The notes under the pieces: generated by a model
Seen by the model: the letters and a program-made list of their open reading frames with translations, nothing else
Told to the model about the DNA's origin: nothing
Database searches by the model: none
Translations under genes and position numbers: made by a program
NCBI RefSeq assembly: GCF_024753245.1
Contig: NZ_JANUGX010000007.1
Location: 1-64,000, forward strand
Direction of reading: 5' to 3'
Source: Massilia norwichensis
GTDB taxonomy: Bacteria > Pseudomonadota > Gammaproteobacteria > Burkholderiales > Burkholderiaceae_D
Length of the DNA stretch: 64,000 nucleotides
In this document: positions 1-8,492 of the stretch, in pieces
Numbering within the stretch: the stretch's first letter is position 1
Layout of the letters: each line of letters begins with the position of its first letter

Positions 1-20
1 GACCCAAGAGAGGCGCAATT

Positions 21-245
21 ATGAAATCACTTGAGAAAATACTTCCTTTTGGCCCGTCTAAACCAACTGCGTCCGAATTCTTTACGTCGGAGGTTGCGAT
101 GGTTTTAATCGCACAGCATGAGCCAACTGCGATCTTTGCCTTGACCCTTGCAGGCAAAAAGCCTTTGCCCACTGGCTCGACTATTCAAGTTGAATTCGAG
201 AATCCAAATCGACCTGACACGCTCTTCAATCAAACCGTCGCTTAA
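21..245 (+). CDS. Small hypothetical protein (74 aa)
   Basis: I do not recognise this protein. It is 74 residues, has no signal peptide or membrane segment, and starts at an ATG preceded by AGAGAGG with good spacing, which supports translation. The C-terminal half (about residues 45-74) is polar with several charged residues. Its base composition is lower in G+C than the neighbours. Its TAA stop is nested with the TAA stop of the convergent universal stress gene (four shared bases, TTAA), so the two genes end on each other. It could be a complete small protein or the tail of a longer family; the upstream sequence is outside the window. Confidence 0.55.
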   Translation: MKSLEKILPFGPSKPTASEFFTSEVAMVLIAQHEPTAIFALTLAGKKPLPTGSTIQVEFENPNRPDTLFNQTVA

Positions 246-694
246 GCCCCGCCGTTGGAAGGCCCACGCACCACCAGCACCGGTATCGCACAAGTCTCAA
301 GCACCTTCTGCACCTCACTCCCGAGCAAGCGCCGGCGCAGGCGCCCATGCCCGTGCGATGCCATCACGATCAGGTCGCACAGGCGGTCGCGCGCCGTGCC
401 GACGATGGCGGCGGCCGGGCTCTCGTGATGCACCAGGATGGTTTCACAGGGTACGCCGGCTTCGGCGGCGCGGCGTGCGATCCAGGCCAGGGCCTCGGTC
501 CCGGTCTGTTCGCGTTCGCTGAGCCAGGCGGCGCGCACCGGGTCTTCCTCGGTCAGCGGGCCGAGACGCGCGGGTGGGCCGACATGCAGGCCGACGATGG
601 TGCCGCCGCCCGCCTGCGCCAGATCGATGGCAGTGGCGAGGGCCGGGCTGCACAACTCGGTGCCGTCGCTGGGGACCAGGATGCGCTGGTACAT
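242..694 (-). CDS. Universal stress protein, UspA family
   Basis: A 150-residue single-domain Usp protein, the usual length of the family. It opens with the typical first strand (MYQRILVPSDGT) and has the C-terminal nucleotide-loop pattern MASHGHGRLRRRLLGSEVQKVL, which follows the G-x2-G-x9-G-S form of ATP-binding Usps. Members bind ATP and promote survival under starvation, oxidative or other stress in the cytoplasm; the client is not predictable here. It lies directly downstream of a second, interrupted Usp gene on the same strand (19-base gap), so the two probably formed a tandem operon. Confidence 0.9.
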   Translation of the reverse strand: MYQRILVPSDGTELCSPALATAIDLAQAGGGTIVGLHVGPPARLGPLTEEDPVRAAWLSEREQTGTEALAWIARRAAEAGVPCETILVHHESPAAAIVGTARDRLCDLIVMASHGHGRLRRRLLGSEVQKVLETCAIPVLVVRGPSNGGA

Positions 695-712
695 GTCGGA
701 TAGCGCGCGGCT

Positions 713-1150
713 TCAGCGGTGCACCAGCACCGGGACCGTGCTGTGCACCAGCACTTTCTGCGTCTCGCTGCCGAGCAGCAGGCCCTTCAGGCCGCGGCGG
801 CCATGCGAGGCCATCGTGATCAGGTCGCAGCCCAGGCGCTGGGCGGTGGCGACGATGGCAGCGTAAGGATCGTCGTCGACGACGTGCTTGCCCCGGTAGG
901 GAACGCCGGCCTCGCGTGCCGCGTTCTCGACGTCGGCGAGGATGCGGCCGGCGCGCGCCGCACTGTTGGCGGTGAATTGTTCGGGCGTGTCTTCGAGCAT
1001 CTCACTGTCGGTGCTCAGCACGTGGAACGCGGGCGTGACGGTCAGGCCGACGACCTCGGCGCCCAGCTCGCGGGCGAAATCGACCCCGGCCAGGATGGCG
1101 CGCTACGAGGCTTCGGAACCGTCGCTGGGTATCAGGATGCGTTTGTACAT
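713..1150 (-). pseudogene. Universal stress protein gene interrupted by an in-frame TAG
   Basis: Reading from the ATG at 1150 gives MYKRILIPSDGSEAS, then TAG at 1103-1105 as codon 16, then an unbroken continuation (RAILAGVDFAREL...) through to the normal Usp C-terminus with the ATP-loop pattern MASHGRRGLKGLLLGSETQKVL. Codons before and after the stop are in one frame, so a single substitution (for example CAG to TAG) explains it. The part after the stop could restart from a GTG at 1021, but that would lack the first beta strand and the P-loop start. It is either a recent pseudogene, a sequencing error, or a suppressed stop. A homologous intact copy lies just downstream. Confidence 0.85.
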
Positions 1151-1189
1151 GGCCGCTCCTCCATGGATGGCGGCCCCCTGGCGGCGCAT

Positions 1190-2077
1190 TCAGGATCGCG
1201 AATATGCGCCTTGCATGACTTGAGCTGCATCAAAATCAAACCGGCCCTCGACGGCGGCGCGACCGGCGGCTTCAACCGTATAGCACCCCTGTGCGAGGTC
1301 GGCCGCCAGCCGCACGGCCGCGCCTAGTTCGACAGGCGCGCGAAAACGGCCGTCCAGCAGGCGCAAGGGGCGCCCGCCGGCACGCTCCAGCTCGGCGCAG
1401 GTCCGGCCCAGCGTGTGCATGCCGTGGGTGATCGGCGCCCGCAAGCCCATCAGGCGCGCCGACCATGGCCACAGGTGGATCGGGTTCCAGTCGCCGGACA
1501 GCGCGGCGTAGGCGCGGCCGCTGGCGTTCGCAAGCTGCCAGCTGGCGAGCGGCGCCAGGTCAGGTGCCGGCGCGGCAGGCGGGCGCGGACCGCCGCCACG
1601 CCGCCCACGTACCACCAGGTAGGTACTGCGGCAGGCGAACACCAGCTGGCCGTCCTGGGACGCTTCCGTGTCCAGCGACGCCTGCACGGCGCCGTTCGCC
1701 GCGGGCGGCGCGATCCCGACCGTGCTTGCCAGCACCAGCGAGCGCCCGGTCGCCGGCTGGGCGCCGGCCCGCAGCAGGTTGTCGACGTGGATCGCGCCCA
1801 CGAGCCGGAATGGGAAGGCGGCGTCGAGCATGGTCGCCAGGTGGGCGCGCTGGGCCAGCAGGTAGTAATAGGTGAGCGGGACGTGGGTGCCGCCGAAGCC
1901 GAGCGCAGCCCGGTAACGCGCCACGTGCCCGGCGTCCAGGCTGGACAGCAGGAAGCGGGTGGCCAGCGGTGCCCGCGCATCCGCCGTACTGGGGCACTTG
2001 AACAGGGCGCGCAGCAGGGTTCCGGCGGACAGCGGCGGCAGGCGGGGGAGGGACGCAGGATCGTGCATGGCGCCCAT
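1190..2077 (-). CDS. MaoC-like (hotdog-fold) dehydratase family protein
   Basis: A 295-residue protein with a C-terminal hydratase signature, SGDWNPIHLWPWSAR (about residues 192-206), matching the MaoC/R-specific enoyl-CoA hydratase motif in which Asp and His activate water for addition to a 2-enoyl-CoA. The N-terminal half looks like a second, degenerate hotdog domain, as in double-hotdog fungal/actinobacterial-type hydratases. The substrate is unknown; no fatty-acid, PHA or FAS genes are nearby. ATG at 2077 was chosen as the first ATG; a second at codon 4 is equally possible. The promoter region of the divergent binding-protein gene starts right behind it. Confidence 0.72.
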   Translation of the reverse strand: MGAMHDPASLPRLPPLSAGTLLRALFKCPSTADARAPLATRFLLSSLDAGHVARYRAALGFGGTHVPLTYYYLLAQRAHLATMLDAAFPFRLVGAIHVDNLLRAGAQPATGRSLVLASTVGIAPPAANGAVQASLDTEASQDGQLVFACRSTYLVVRGRRGGGPRPPAAPAPDLAPLASWQLANASGRAYAALSGDWNPIHLWPWSARLMGLRAPITHGMHTLGRTCAELERAGGRPLRLLDGRFRAPVELGAAVRLAADLAQGCYTVEAAGRAAVEGRFDFDAAQVMQGAYSRS

Positions 2078-2111
2078 TGTGCCCGAAAAGTGAATTGCTA
2101 CTCAGGAATAC

Positions 2112-2140
2112 TTGATGGACACAATTATCCGCTGTAACAT
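2112..2140 (+). promoter_or_regulatory. Candidate sigma-70 promoter for the LivK-like gene
   Basis: TTGATG at 2112-2117 and TAACAT at 2135-2140 are separated by 17 bases, followed by an AT-rich leader and the ATG at 2184. The region is the most AT-rich part of this end of the window. Prediction by eye only. Confidence 0.45.
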
Positions 2141-2183
2141 ATCGTTTTTGATATAAAGAATTACCTGTATATACGAGGATGGA

Positions 2184-3311
2184 ATGAAGAAGACTGTGTT
2201 TGCCCTTGCCACTTTGTCGGCCGCTGGCCTGGCGATGGGTCAGGAAGTCGTCCGTATCGGCCACGTTGCAGCCATGACCGGACCGGTGGCGCACTTCGGC
2301 AAGGACAGCGAAAACGGCGTGCGCATGGCGATCGAGGCGCTCAACGCGCGCGGCGCGACGATCGCCGGCCGCACGGTGAAATGGGTGCTGGCGCCGGAAG
2401 ACGACGCCGGTGAACCGAAGCAGGCGACCGCCGCCGCGCAAAAACTCGCCGACGCCAAGGTCAACGGCGTGATCGGCCACGAGACCTCGGGGACCACCAT
2501 CCCGGCCTCGAAGATCTATTACGATGCCGGTATTCCGCAGATCACCGCGTCGTCGACCAATCCGGCGTACACCAAGCAGGGCTTCAACACGACCTTCCGC
2601 GTGGTCGCCAACGACATCCAGCTCGGCCAGGCGCTGGGCCGCTACGCCGTCAAGACCATGGGCGCCAAGCGCGTCGCCGTGATCGACGACCGTACCGCCT
2701 ACGGCCAGGGCCTGGTGAGCGAGTTCGTCAACGGCCTGCGCCAGCAAAAGGTCAACGTGGTGGCGAAGGAGTTCACCAACGACAAGGCGACCGATTTCTC
2801 GGCGATCCTGACCCGCATCCGCGCCAGCAATCCCGACCTGGTGTTCTTCGGCGGGATGAACGCGGTGGCCGGCCCGATGCTGCGCCAGATGAAGCAGCTC
2901 GGCCTGAACGTCAAGATGATGGGCGGCGACGGCATCTGCTCCGACGAAATGCACAAGCTCTCGGGCGGCACCATGGCCGACGGCCAGGTCGTGTGCGCGG
3001 AAGCCGGCGGCGTCGAGGCGTCCGGCAAGGCCGGCATGGACAACTTCCGCGCGGCCTACCGCAAGCGTTTCGGTATTGACGTCCAGATCATCGCGCCATA
3101 CTCGTACGACGCGACGCTACTGCTGGCCGAGGCGATGAACAAGGCCGGCAGCGCCGCGCCCGCCAAATACCTGCCTGAGCTGGCGAAGATCCGCTACAAG
3201 GGCGTGACCGGCAACATCGCCTTCGACCCGCGCGGCGACATCCGGGACGGCACCATCACCCTGTACACCTTCAAGGGCGGCCATCGCACCCAGATCGCCG
3301 TCACGAAGTAA
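2184..3311 (+). CDS. Branched-chain amino acid ABC transporter substrate-binding protein (LivK-like)
   Basis: A 375-residue periplasmic binding protein with a Sec signal peptide (MKKTVFALATLSAAGLAMG, cleavage probably before QE). The mature start VRIGHVAAMTGPVAHFGKDSENG is the standard peripla_BP_6/LivJ-K opening, with the SSTNPA ligand-lobe motif near residue 120. It would deliver leucine/isoleucine/valine or a related amide-type ligand to an inner-membrane ABC transporter. No livHMGF genes are in the window, so it is an orphan here and must use components encoded elsewhere. An AT-rich leader with a readable promoter precedes it and a weak terminator follows. Confidence 0.85.
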   Translation: MKKTVFALATLSAAGLAMGQEVVRIGHVAAMTGPVAHFGKDSENGVRMAIEALNARGATIAGRTVKWVLAPEDDAGEPKQATAAAQKLADAKVNGVIGHETSGTTIPASKIYYDAGIPQITASSTNPAYTKQGFNTTFRVVANDIQLGQALGRYAVKTMGAKRVAVIDDRTAYGQGLVSEFVNGLRQQKVNVVAKEFTNDKATDFSAILTRIRASNPDLVFFGGMNAVAGPMLRQMKQLGLNVKMMGGDGICSDEMHKLSGGTMADGQVVCAEAGGVEASGKAGMDNFRAAYRKRFGIDVQIIAPYSYDATLLLAEAMNKAGSAAPAKYLPELAKIRYKGVTGNIAFDPRGDIRDGTITLYTFKGGHRTQIAVTK

Positions 3312-3333
3312 GCAAGTAAGCCGCACCCGCGGG

Positions 3334-3360
3334 CGCCGCGCCAGCCGGGAGCGGCGTTTT
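3334..3360 (+). terminator. Possible rho-independent terminator
   Basis: CGCCGC at 3334-3339 pairs with GCGGCG at 3351-3356, followed by TTTT. It lies 22 bases after the LivK-like stop codon. The loop is long (11 bases) and the T-run is short, so this is a moderate call. Confidence 0.45.
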
Positions 3361-3410
3361 GGCCAAAGCTGCTATTCTGTCAAGACGATGTCAAGCAGAG
3401 AGGGAGCACG

Positions 3411-4427
3411 ATGGTCATGCAGGATCCCCGGCCCGACGCGCCGTTCTACGTGGTACTGAACGCCGGCTCGGGCCGTACCGATACCGAGCTACGCTGCAGC
3501 ACCATACGCGAGGTGCTGGAGAGCGCCGGTCGCCGCTGCGAGATCGAGGTGGTGCGCGAAGGCGCGCGCATGCCCGCTACCGCCGCCGAAGTGGCCGCGC
3601 GCGCCGCAAAGGATGGCGCGATCCTGGTCGCGGCCGGCGGCGACGGCACCCTGAACGCGGTCGCCCACGAGGCCGTGCGCCACGGCTGCGTGTTCGGCGT
3701 GCTGCCGCAGGGGACCTTCAATTATTTCGGCCGTACCCACGGCATTCCCGAAGACCTGCGCGAGGCCGTGCATGCGCTGCTGCGCGCCCGCGTGCGCCAC
3801 GTGCAGATCGGCAGGGTCAACAACCGCAGTTTCCTGGTCAATGCCAGCGTCGGCCTGTATCCGCGCCTGCTGGAAGAGCGCGAGCACGACAAGCAGCAGT
3901 ACGGCCGCAGCCGCGTGGTGGCGCTGCTGTCGGCGCTCAAGACCGCGCTGGGCCGGCACCGCAACCTGCGCATCGAACTCGAACTGGACGGCAAGGTCCA
4001 CCGCCTGCGCACGCCCACGCTGTTCGTCGGGAACAACCGCCTGCAGATGGAGCAGGTCGGCATGCAGCCGCTCGACCACGCGGTCGAGGAAGGCAGGCTG
4101 GCGGCGATCGCACCGCGGCCGGTCGGCAAACTGCGCATGCTCGGATTGCTGCTGCGCGGCGCGTTCGGGCGCCTGGGCGAGGCCGAGGACGTGACCGCCT
4201 TCGACTTCCGCAACATGACGGTGCGCGCGCCGGTGTTGTCGGGCCGGCGCAAGATCAAGGTGGCGGCCGATGGCGAAGTCTGCAAGCTGGAGCTGCCGCT
4301 GCGCTTCGAGGCCCTGGAGGGCAGGCTGGCGCTGCTGGTGGCGGACCCGGTCGAGCAGGAGGCCGGCGACCAAGCCGACCGGAAGGCCGACCATAAGTCT
4401 GCCTCGTTCTGGTCAGCCGCCCAGTAA
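3411..4427 (+). CDS. Diacylglycerol kinase-family lipid kinase
   Basis: A 338-residue DAGK_cat protein. The ATP-binding glycine motif GGDGTLNAVAHEA is at residues 76-88 and the N-terminal VVLNAGSG loop at 14-21, both diagnostic of the DgkB/YegS/sphingosine-kinase fold. It should phosphorylate a lipid hydroxyl at the membrane; the substrate is not predictable. There are no membrane segments. The ATG at 3411 follows GAGGGAG at good spacing. The C-terminal residues overlap by 15 bases with the end of the convergent PAS-GGDEF-EAL gene. Confidence 0.88.
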   Translation: MVMQDPRPDAPFYVVLNAGSGRTDTELRCSTIREVLESAGRRCEIEVVREGARMPATAAEVAARAAKDGAILVAAGGDGTLNAVAHEAVRHGCVFGVLPQGTFNYFGRTHGIPEDLREAVHALLRARVRHVQIGRVNNRSFLVNASVGLYPRLLEEREHDKQQYGRSRVVALLSALKTALGRHRNLRIELELDGKVHRLRTPTLFVGNNRLQMEQVGMQPLDHAVEEGRLAAIAPRPVGKLRMLGLLLRGAFGRLGEAEDVTAFDFRNMTVRAPVLSGRRKIKVAADGEVCKLELPLRFEALEGRLALLVADPVEQEAGDQADRKADHKSASFWSAAQ

Positions 4428-6851
4428 GCTGCGCAGCCCGGCCAGCGGCAGCGGCCGCCCCAGCAGATAGCCCTGCGCCTCGTCGCAGGAAGCCGCGCGC
4501 AGGAAATCCAGCACCTCGACCGTCTCCACGCCTTCCGCCACCACCGACAATTGCAGCGCATGCGCCATGTCGACGAAGGCCTTCACGAAGTCGAAGGCGC
4601 TGATGCGGCCGTCGTCCTGCAGCACGAAGGAGCGGTCCAGCTTGAGCACATCGATCGGCAGGCGGCGCAGGTAGGCCAGGCCCGAGTAGCCGGTGCCGAA
4701 ATCGTCGACGGCCAGCTTCACGCCCAGCGCCTGCAGCTCGCCCAGCATGGCGGCGGTGCGCTCGAGGTCTTCGATCAGGGCGCTCTCGGTCAGCTCGAGC
4801 TCCAGCGCGCTGGGCGCCAGCCCGGTGTCGGCCAGCGCCTCGCGCACCTCGGCCGCGAAGGCCGGCTGGGCCAGCTGGCGCGCCGAGACGTTGACAGAGA
4901 CCCGGATCGGCCGCCCGAATTCGTCGATCAGGCGGCGCGTCTGGCGGCAGGCTTCGCGCAGCACCCAGCGTCCGATCGGCACGATCAGGCCGGTCTCCTC
5001 GGCGATGCCGATGAACTGCTGCGGCGGCACCATGCCCTGCTGCGGATGGCGCCAGCGGATCAGCGCCTCCATGCCGACCACCGCCATGCTGCGCAGATCG
5101 ACGCGCGGCTGGTAGTGCAGCTCGAACTCTTCGCGCGCCAGCGCCGGCCGCAGCGACAGCTCGAGCGCCATGCGGGCGCGCGCCGCCACCGTCATCTCCG
5201 CCTCGAAGAAGCGGTAGCGGTTGCGGCCTTCTGCCTTGGCACGGTACATCGCGGTATCGGCGGTCTGGAACAGCAGCTCGCGCGTGGCGGCATCAATCGG
5301 GTACATGCTGATGCCGATCGAGGCGCCGACCACCACGTCCTGTGCACCGACCGTGACCGGCAGCGTCAGCACTTCCAGCAGCTTGGCGGCGATGGCCGCC
5401 GCCGCGCCCGGTCCGCCGGCGCTGCCGCCGCACTCGGCGGCGACCACGAATTCGTCGCCGCCCAGGCGCGCCACCACGTCGCTTGGGCGCAGCACCTTGC
5501 GCAGGCGCGCCGCGACTTCGCACAGCAGCAGGTCGCCGTGCTCGTGGCCGAAGGAATCGTTGACCTCCTTGAAGCGGTCGAGGTCGAGGAACATCACCGC
5601 TACCACACGGTCCGGCGCGCAGTCGTCGAGCATGCGCTGCAGGCGCTCGTGCAGCAGGGCGCGGTTCGGCAATCCGGTCAGGGTGTCGTGGGTGGCCAGC
5701 TCCTGCAGCCGGCTCTCGGCCTGCTTGCGGCCGGTGATGTCGGTCATCAGGCCGGTGATCGACTCCACTTTGCCGTCGGCGCCGACACAGACCGCGCCGT
5801 TGAACAGCACGTGCAGCAGGTGGCCCTCGGCGTGGCGCACCACGGCCTCGGCGCCCTGTACCGACGTGCAGCAGAGCTGACCCGCTTCCAGGCGGTCCCA
5901 GGGGAAGACCGCGAACAGCCGTGCCAGGCGCGAGCCGACCAGCGCATCGCGGGCGTGGCCGGAGAGCGTGCACAGGGCCGGATTGACATCGAGGATCAGG
6001 CCGTCCGCGCTCGCCAGCACATAGCCGGCGGGGGTCATCTCGATGACTTCGCGGAAGCGCCGCTCGCTTTCGCGCAGCTGGCGCTCGGCGTGTTCGCGCT
6101 CGGTCAGGTCGCGCACAATCGCCTGGAAGAATTCCTGGCCGTTGTCCTCGAAGCGCGAGACATGGACTTCGGCCGGGAAGGTGCTGCCGTCCTTGCGGCG
6201 CTTGACGATGCGCAGCAGGTGGGTCCGGCCCTGGCGCAGCGTCTCCAGCAGCTGCGAGCCGTAGTGGAAGTTGCTGTCGACCGCGTGCGCCGACATGCCG
6301 ACCAGCTCGTCCTGGCGGTAGCCGAAGTTGGCGCAGGCGCGGCCGTTGGCGGCGACGATGCGCAGTTCGCGGTCGACGATCAGGATGCTGTCGCCGGCTT
6401 CCTGGAACAGGTTGCGAAAGCGCTGCTCGCTCTTGCGCAGCGCCTGTTCGGCCTTGCGCTTCTCGGTAATGTCGTGGAAGTAGACCGAGAGGCCGTCGGC
6501 GGTCGGGTAGGCGCGCGCCTCGTACCAGGCGCCGGTGGGCGTCCAGCAGGCCTCGAACACGGACGGCTGCCCTGAGCCCATCGCCATCCGGTAATGCTCG
6601 AGAGCGAGCGTGCCTTCGAGTTGCGGCGCCACGTCCAGCAGGGATTTGCCGAAGGTGTTGCCGAGGTCGACCCCGACGAAATTGGCGGCTTTGCCGTTGG
6701 CGTAGATGACGCGCCAGTCGTGGTCGACCGCGAAGAAAGCATCGCCGATGTTCTCCAGCATGGCGCTCATGCGCTCGCGCGAGCGTTTCAGCTCTTCCAG
6801 CAGCTGCGGGTCGAGCACGAGTGAAAGGGAGGGCGGGGCCGGCGCGTTCAT
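4413..6851 (-). CDS. PAS-PAS-PAS-GGDEF-EAL cyclic-di-GMP signalling protein
   Basis: An 812-residue soluble protein. Three PAS domains cover about residues 22-130, 140-255 and 262-380, followed by GGDEF (intact GGDEF at 464-468) and EAL (intact EAL at 595-597, with the later DDFGTGYSGLAYLRRLPIDVLKLD core). A canonical inhibitory site RxxD (R455, D458) lies exactly five residues before GGDEF. Both the diguanylate cyclase and phosphodiesterase motifs look catalytic, so the PAS input may set the balance of c-di-GMP synthesis and breakdown. No transmembrane segments. I chose ATG at 6851 (MNAPAPP) because the longer reading frame back to 6956 has poor, non-conserved-looking residues; an AGGA sits upstream of 6851. 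Confidence 0.9.
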   Translation of the reverse strand: MNAPAPPSLSLVLDPQLLEELKRSRERMSAMLENIGDAFFAVDHDWRVIYANGKAANFVGVDLGNTFGKSLLDVAPQLEGTLALEHYRMAMGSGQPSVFEACWTPTGAWYEARAYPTADGLSVYFHDITEKRKAEQALRKSEQRFRNLFQEAGDSILIVDRELRIVAANGRACANFGYRQDELVGMSAHAVDSNFHYGSQLLETLRQGRTHLLRIVKRRKDGSTFPAEVHVSRFEDNGQEFFQAIVRDLTEREHAERQLRESERRFREVIEMTPAGYVLASADGLILDVNPALCTLSGHARDALVGSRLARLFAVFPWDRLEAGQLCCTSVQGAEAVVRHAEGHLLHVLFNGAVCVGADGKVESITGLMTDITGRKQAESRLQELATHDTLTGLPNRALLHERLQRMLDDCAPDRVVAVMFLDLDRFKEVNDSFGHEHGDLLLCEVAARLRKVLRPSDVVARLGGDEFVVAAECGGSAGGPGAAAAIAAKLLEVLTLPVTVGAQDVVVGASIGISMYPIDAATRELLFQTADTAMYRAKAEGRNRYRFFEAEMTVAARARMALELSLRPALAREEFELHYQPRVDLRSMAVVGMEALIRWRHPQQGMVPPQQFIGIAEETGLIVPIGRWVLREACRQTRRLIDEFGRPIRVSVNVSARQLAQPAFAAEVREALADTGLAPSALELELTESALIEDLERTAAMLGELQALGVKLAVDDFGTGYSGLAYLRRLPIDVLKLDRSFVLQDDGRISAFDFVKAFVDMAHALQLSVVAEGVETVEVLDFLRAASCDEAQGYLLGRPLPLAGLRSLLGG

Positions 6852-6965
6852 GGAGGGTCCTGTCAGGGAATGCATGCCGGGTAAAGACAAGCCACCGGAG
6901 TATAAACATTCCGTACGGAAACATCCACCAATCGCGGCGTAAATGCGACAGTTCAAAATCTGGGC

Positions 6966-6988
6966 GCGGCGGGCCTTGCACCCGCCGC
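6966..6988 (-). terminator. Hairpin after the small disordered-protein gene
   Basis: GCGGCGGG (6966-6973) and CCCGCCGC (6981-6988) form an 8-bp perfect stem with a 7-base loop, about 15 bases past the stop of the minus-strand gene at 7004. On the minus strand a short ATTTTG follows after a few bases rather than a clean T-run, so its strength is uncertain. Confidence 0.45.
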
Positions 6989-7003
6989 TATTGGAAGGAA
7001 ACC

Positions 7004-7315
7004 TTACTTCGTTTGCTTGCCCTGTTGCAGATTTTCCTGTCCTCCTTGCTGACTGTTACCCGCATTGTTCACTGCATTTGCCTGACCGCGCTGGGAGTTA
7101 CCCTGGGCAGGGGTGCCGCCCGGCTGGCCGGCGTTCGCCGATTGCAGATTGCCCGAGTCGGCGAGATCGGGCGTTCCAATGCCGCCATCGCGGCCGCCGT
7201 CGTTGAGGTTGCCAGTGGTACCGGTCTTGCCGGCGCTGCTGGTGCCGACGCCGCTCAATTCGTCATAGTTGCGGCCCTTCATACCTTTGCCTTTGTATTC
7301 CTGGTTACTTGGCAT
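7004..7315 (-). CDS. Small Gly/Asn/Gln-rich, probably disordered protein with KGRNY motif
   Basis: A 103-residue hydrophilic protein, with no hydrophobic core, rich in Gly, Asn, Gln and Ser. It begins MPSNQEYKGKGMKGRNYDE and has a very strong ribosome binding site (AGGAGGG). The KGRNY motif, the following TGTTGNLNDGG and the GIGTPDLADSGN stretch match, in order, the KGRNY, TGGTGDIGR and DAGTPGNAREGG stretches of the protein at 63104-63445. Function unknown; such proteins are often stress-related. It is transcribed divergently from the gluconate repressor. Confidence 0.75.
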   Translation of the reverse strand: MPSNQEYKGKGMKGRNYDELSGVGTSSAGKTGTTGNLNDGGRDGGIGTPDLADSGNLQSANAGQPGGTPAQGNSQRGQANAVNNAGNSQQGGQENLQQGKQTK

Positions 7316-7463
7316 CCGTCCCTCCTTGTCCCTGACGAAAACTTCATGTTAATCCCCTCACAGGGCGGGACAATCGGAAAAGAGGAAGAGGCAATGTAGG
7401 AGCACTCGGACAGCGCATTGATAAAATAGATAGCGTATGGCGCAATCCGGGGGAGAAAAATCG

Positions 7464-8492
7464 ATGAGCAGAAGCGGTACGGGCAGGGGACGGGGGACGG
7501 GACGGGCGACGCTGGGCGAGGTTGCGCAGGCGGCGGGCGTGTCGACGATGACCGCCTCGCGCACCCTTAGCCAGCCGGAGCTGGTGACGGAAGCGACCCG
7601 CGCCAGGGTCGAGCAGGCCGTGCAGGCGCTGGGCTATGTGCCGAACCGGGCCGCACGCGCGCTGGCCTCGAACCGCTCGCGCGTGATCGTGGCACTGGTG
7701 CCCTCGCTGTCGAACGCCGTCTTCACCGCGGTGCTGGACGGGATCCAGGATGCGGTCGACGCCAGCCAGTACCAGCTCCTGATCGGCATCACGCACTACT
7801 CGGACGCCGAAGAAGAGAAGCTGCTGCGCACCTACCTGCAGTCGGACCCGGACGGCATCCTGCTGCCCGGCCTCAGTCACAGCGCAGGTGTGCGCAGCAT
7901 GCTCGAGACGCTGTCGGTGCCGGTGGTGGCGATGATGGACCTGGCGGCATCGCCGGACACGCTGTCGGTCGGCTTTTCCCAGTCCGAGGCAGGCATGGCC
8001 CTGACGCGCCACCTGCTCGCCAAGGGCTACCGCCGCATCGCCTTCGTCGGCGCCCAGCTCGACGAGCGCACGCTGCGCCGCGCCGACGGCTGGCGCCAGG
8101 CCATGCAGGAGGCTGGCCTGTTCGACGCCCGCCTGGAGATCATGACGCCCGAACCCTCGACCGTGGCGCTGGGCGCGGCACTGATGCAGCGCGTGCTGGC
8201 CGGCTTGCCCGACTGCGACGCGGTCTTCTTCTGCAACGACGACCTCGCGCACGGCGCCATCTTCCACTGCCAACGGGCCGGCATCCCGGTGCCGGGCAGG
8301 ATCGCGGTGGCGGGCTTCAACGACCTGCCGGCATCGAGCCTGATGGTGCCTTCGCTGACCACGGTCGACACCCCGCGCTACCAGGTCGGCTACCAGGCGG
8401 CCTCGCTGCTGCTCGACACCATCGCCGGCAAGCTGCCGAAGGCGCGCCGCATCGACCTCGGCTTCACCCTGCGCGAGCGCGAGAGCACATGA
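7464..8492 (+). CDS. gntR: LacI-family transcriptional regulator, probable gluconate repressor (GntR-type)
   Basis: A 342-residue LacI-family protein: N-terminal HTH (LGEVAQAAGVSTMTASRTLSQP), hinge with the minor-groove leucine (NRAARALASN), and a sugar-binding periplasmic-type domain ending GFTLREREST. It overlaps the downstream gluconokinase gene by ATGA, which is the main reason for calling it a gluconate-responsive repressor (as in enterobacterial and pseudomonad gntR-gntK). I chose ATG at 7464 (MSRSG) because GGGGGAG lies 8 bases upstream; the ATG at 7437 has no such site. No gluconate permease or Entner-Doudoroff genes are in the window. Confidence 0.82.
   Translation: MSRSGTGRGRGTGRATLGEVAQAAGVSTMTASRTLSQPELVTEATRARVEQAVQALGYVPNRAARALASNRSRVIVALVPSLSNAVFTAVLDGIQDAVDASQYQLLIGITHYSDAEEEKLLRTYLQSDPDGILLPGLSHSAGVRSMLETLSVPVVAMMDLAASPDTLSVGFSQSEAGMALTRHLLAKGYRRIAFVGAQLDERTLRRADGWRQAMQEAGLFDARLEIMTPEPSTVALGAALMQRVLAGLPDCDAVFFCNDDLAHGAIFHCQRAGIPVPGRIAVAGFNDLPASSLMVPSLTTVDTPRYQVGYQAASLLLDTIAGKLPKARRIDLGFTLREREST

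Noticed and set aside
4551..6575. Long plus-strand open frame (674 codons) opposite the PAS-GGDEF-EAL gene
   Set aside because: The minus strand shows intact PAS, GGDEF and EAL motifs; the opposite frame is rich in Ala/Arg/Gln/His with no domain, a known effect of high G+C.
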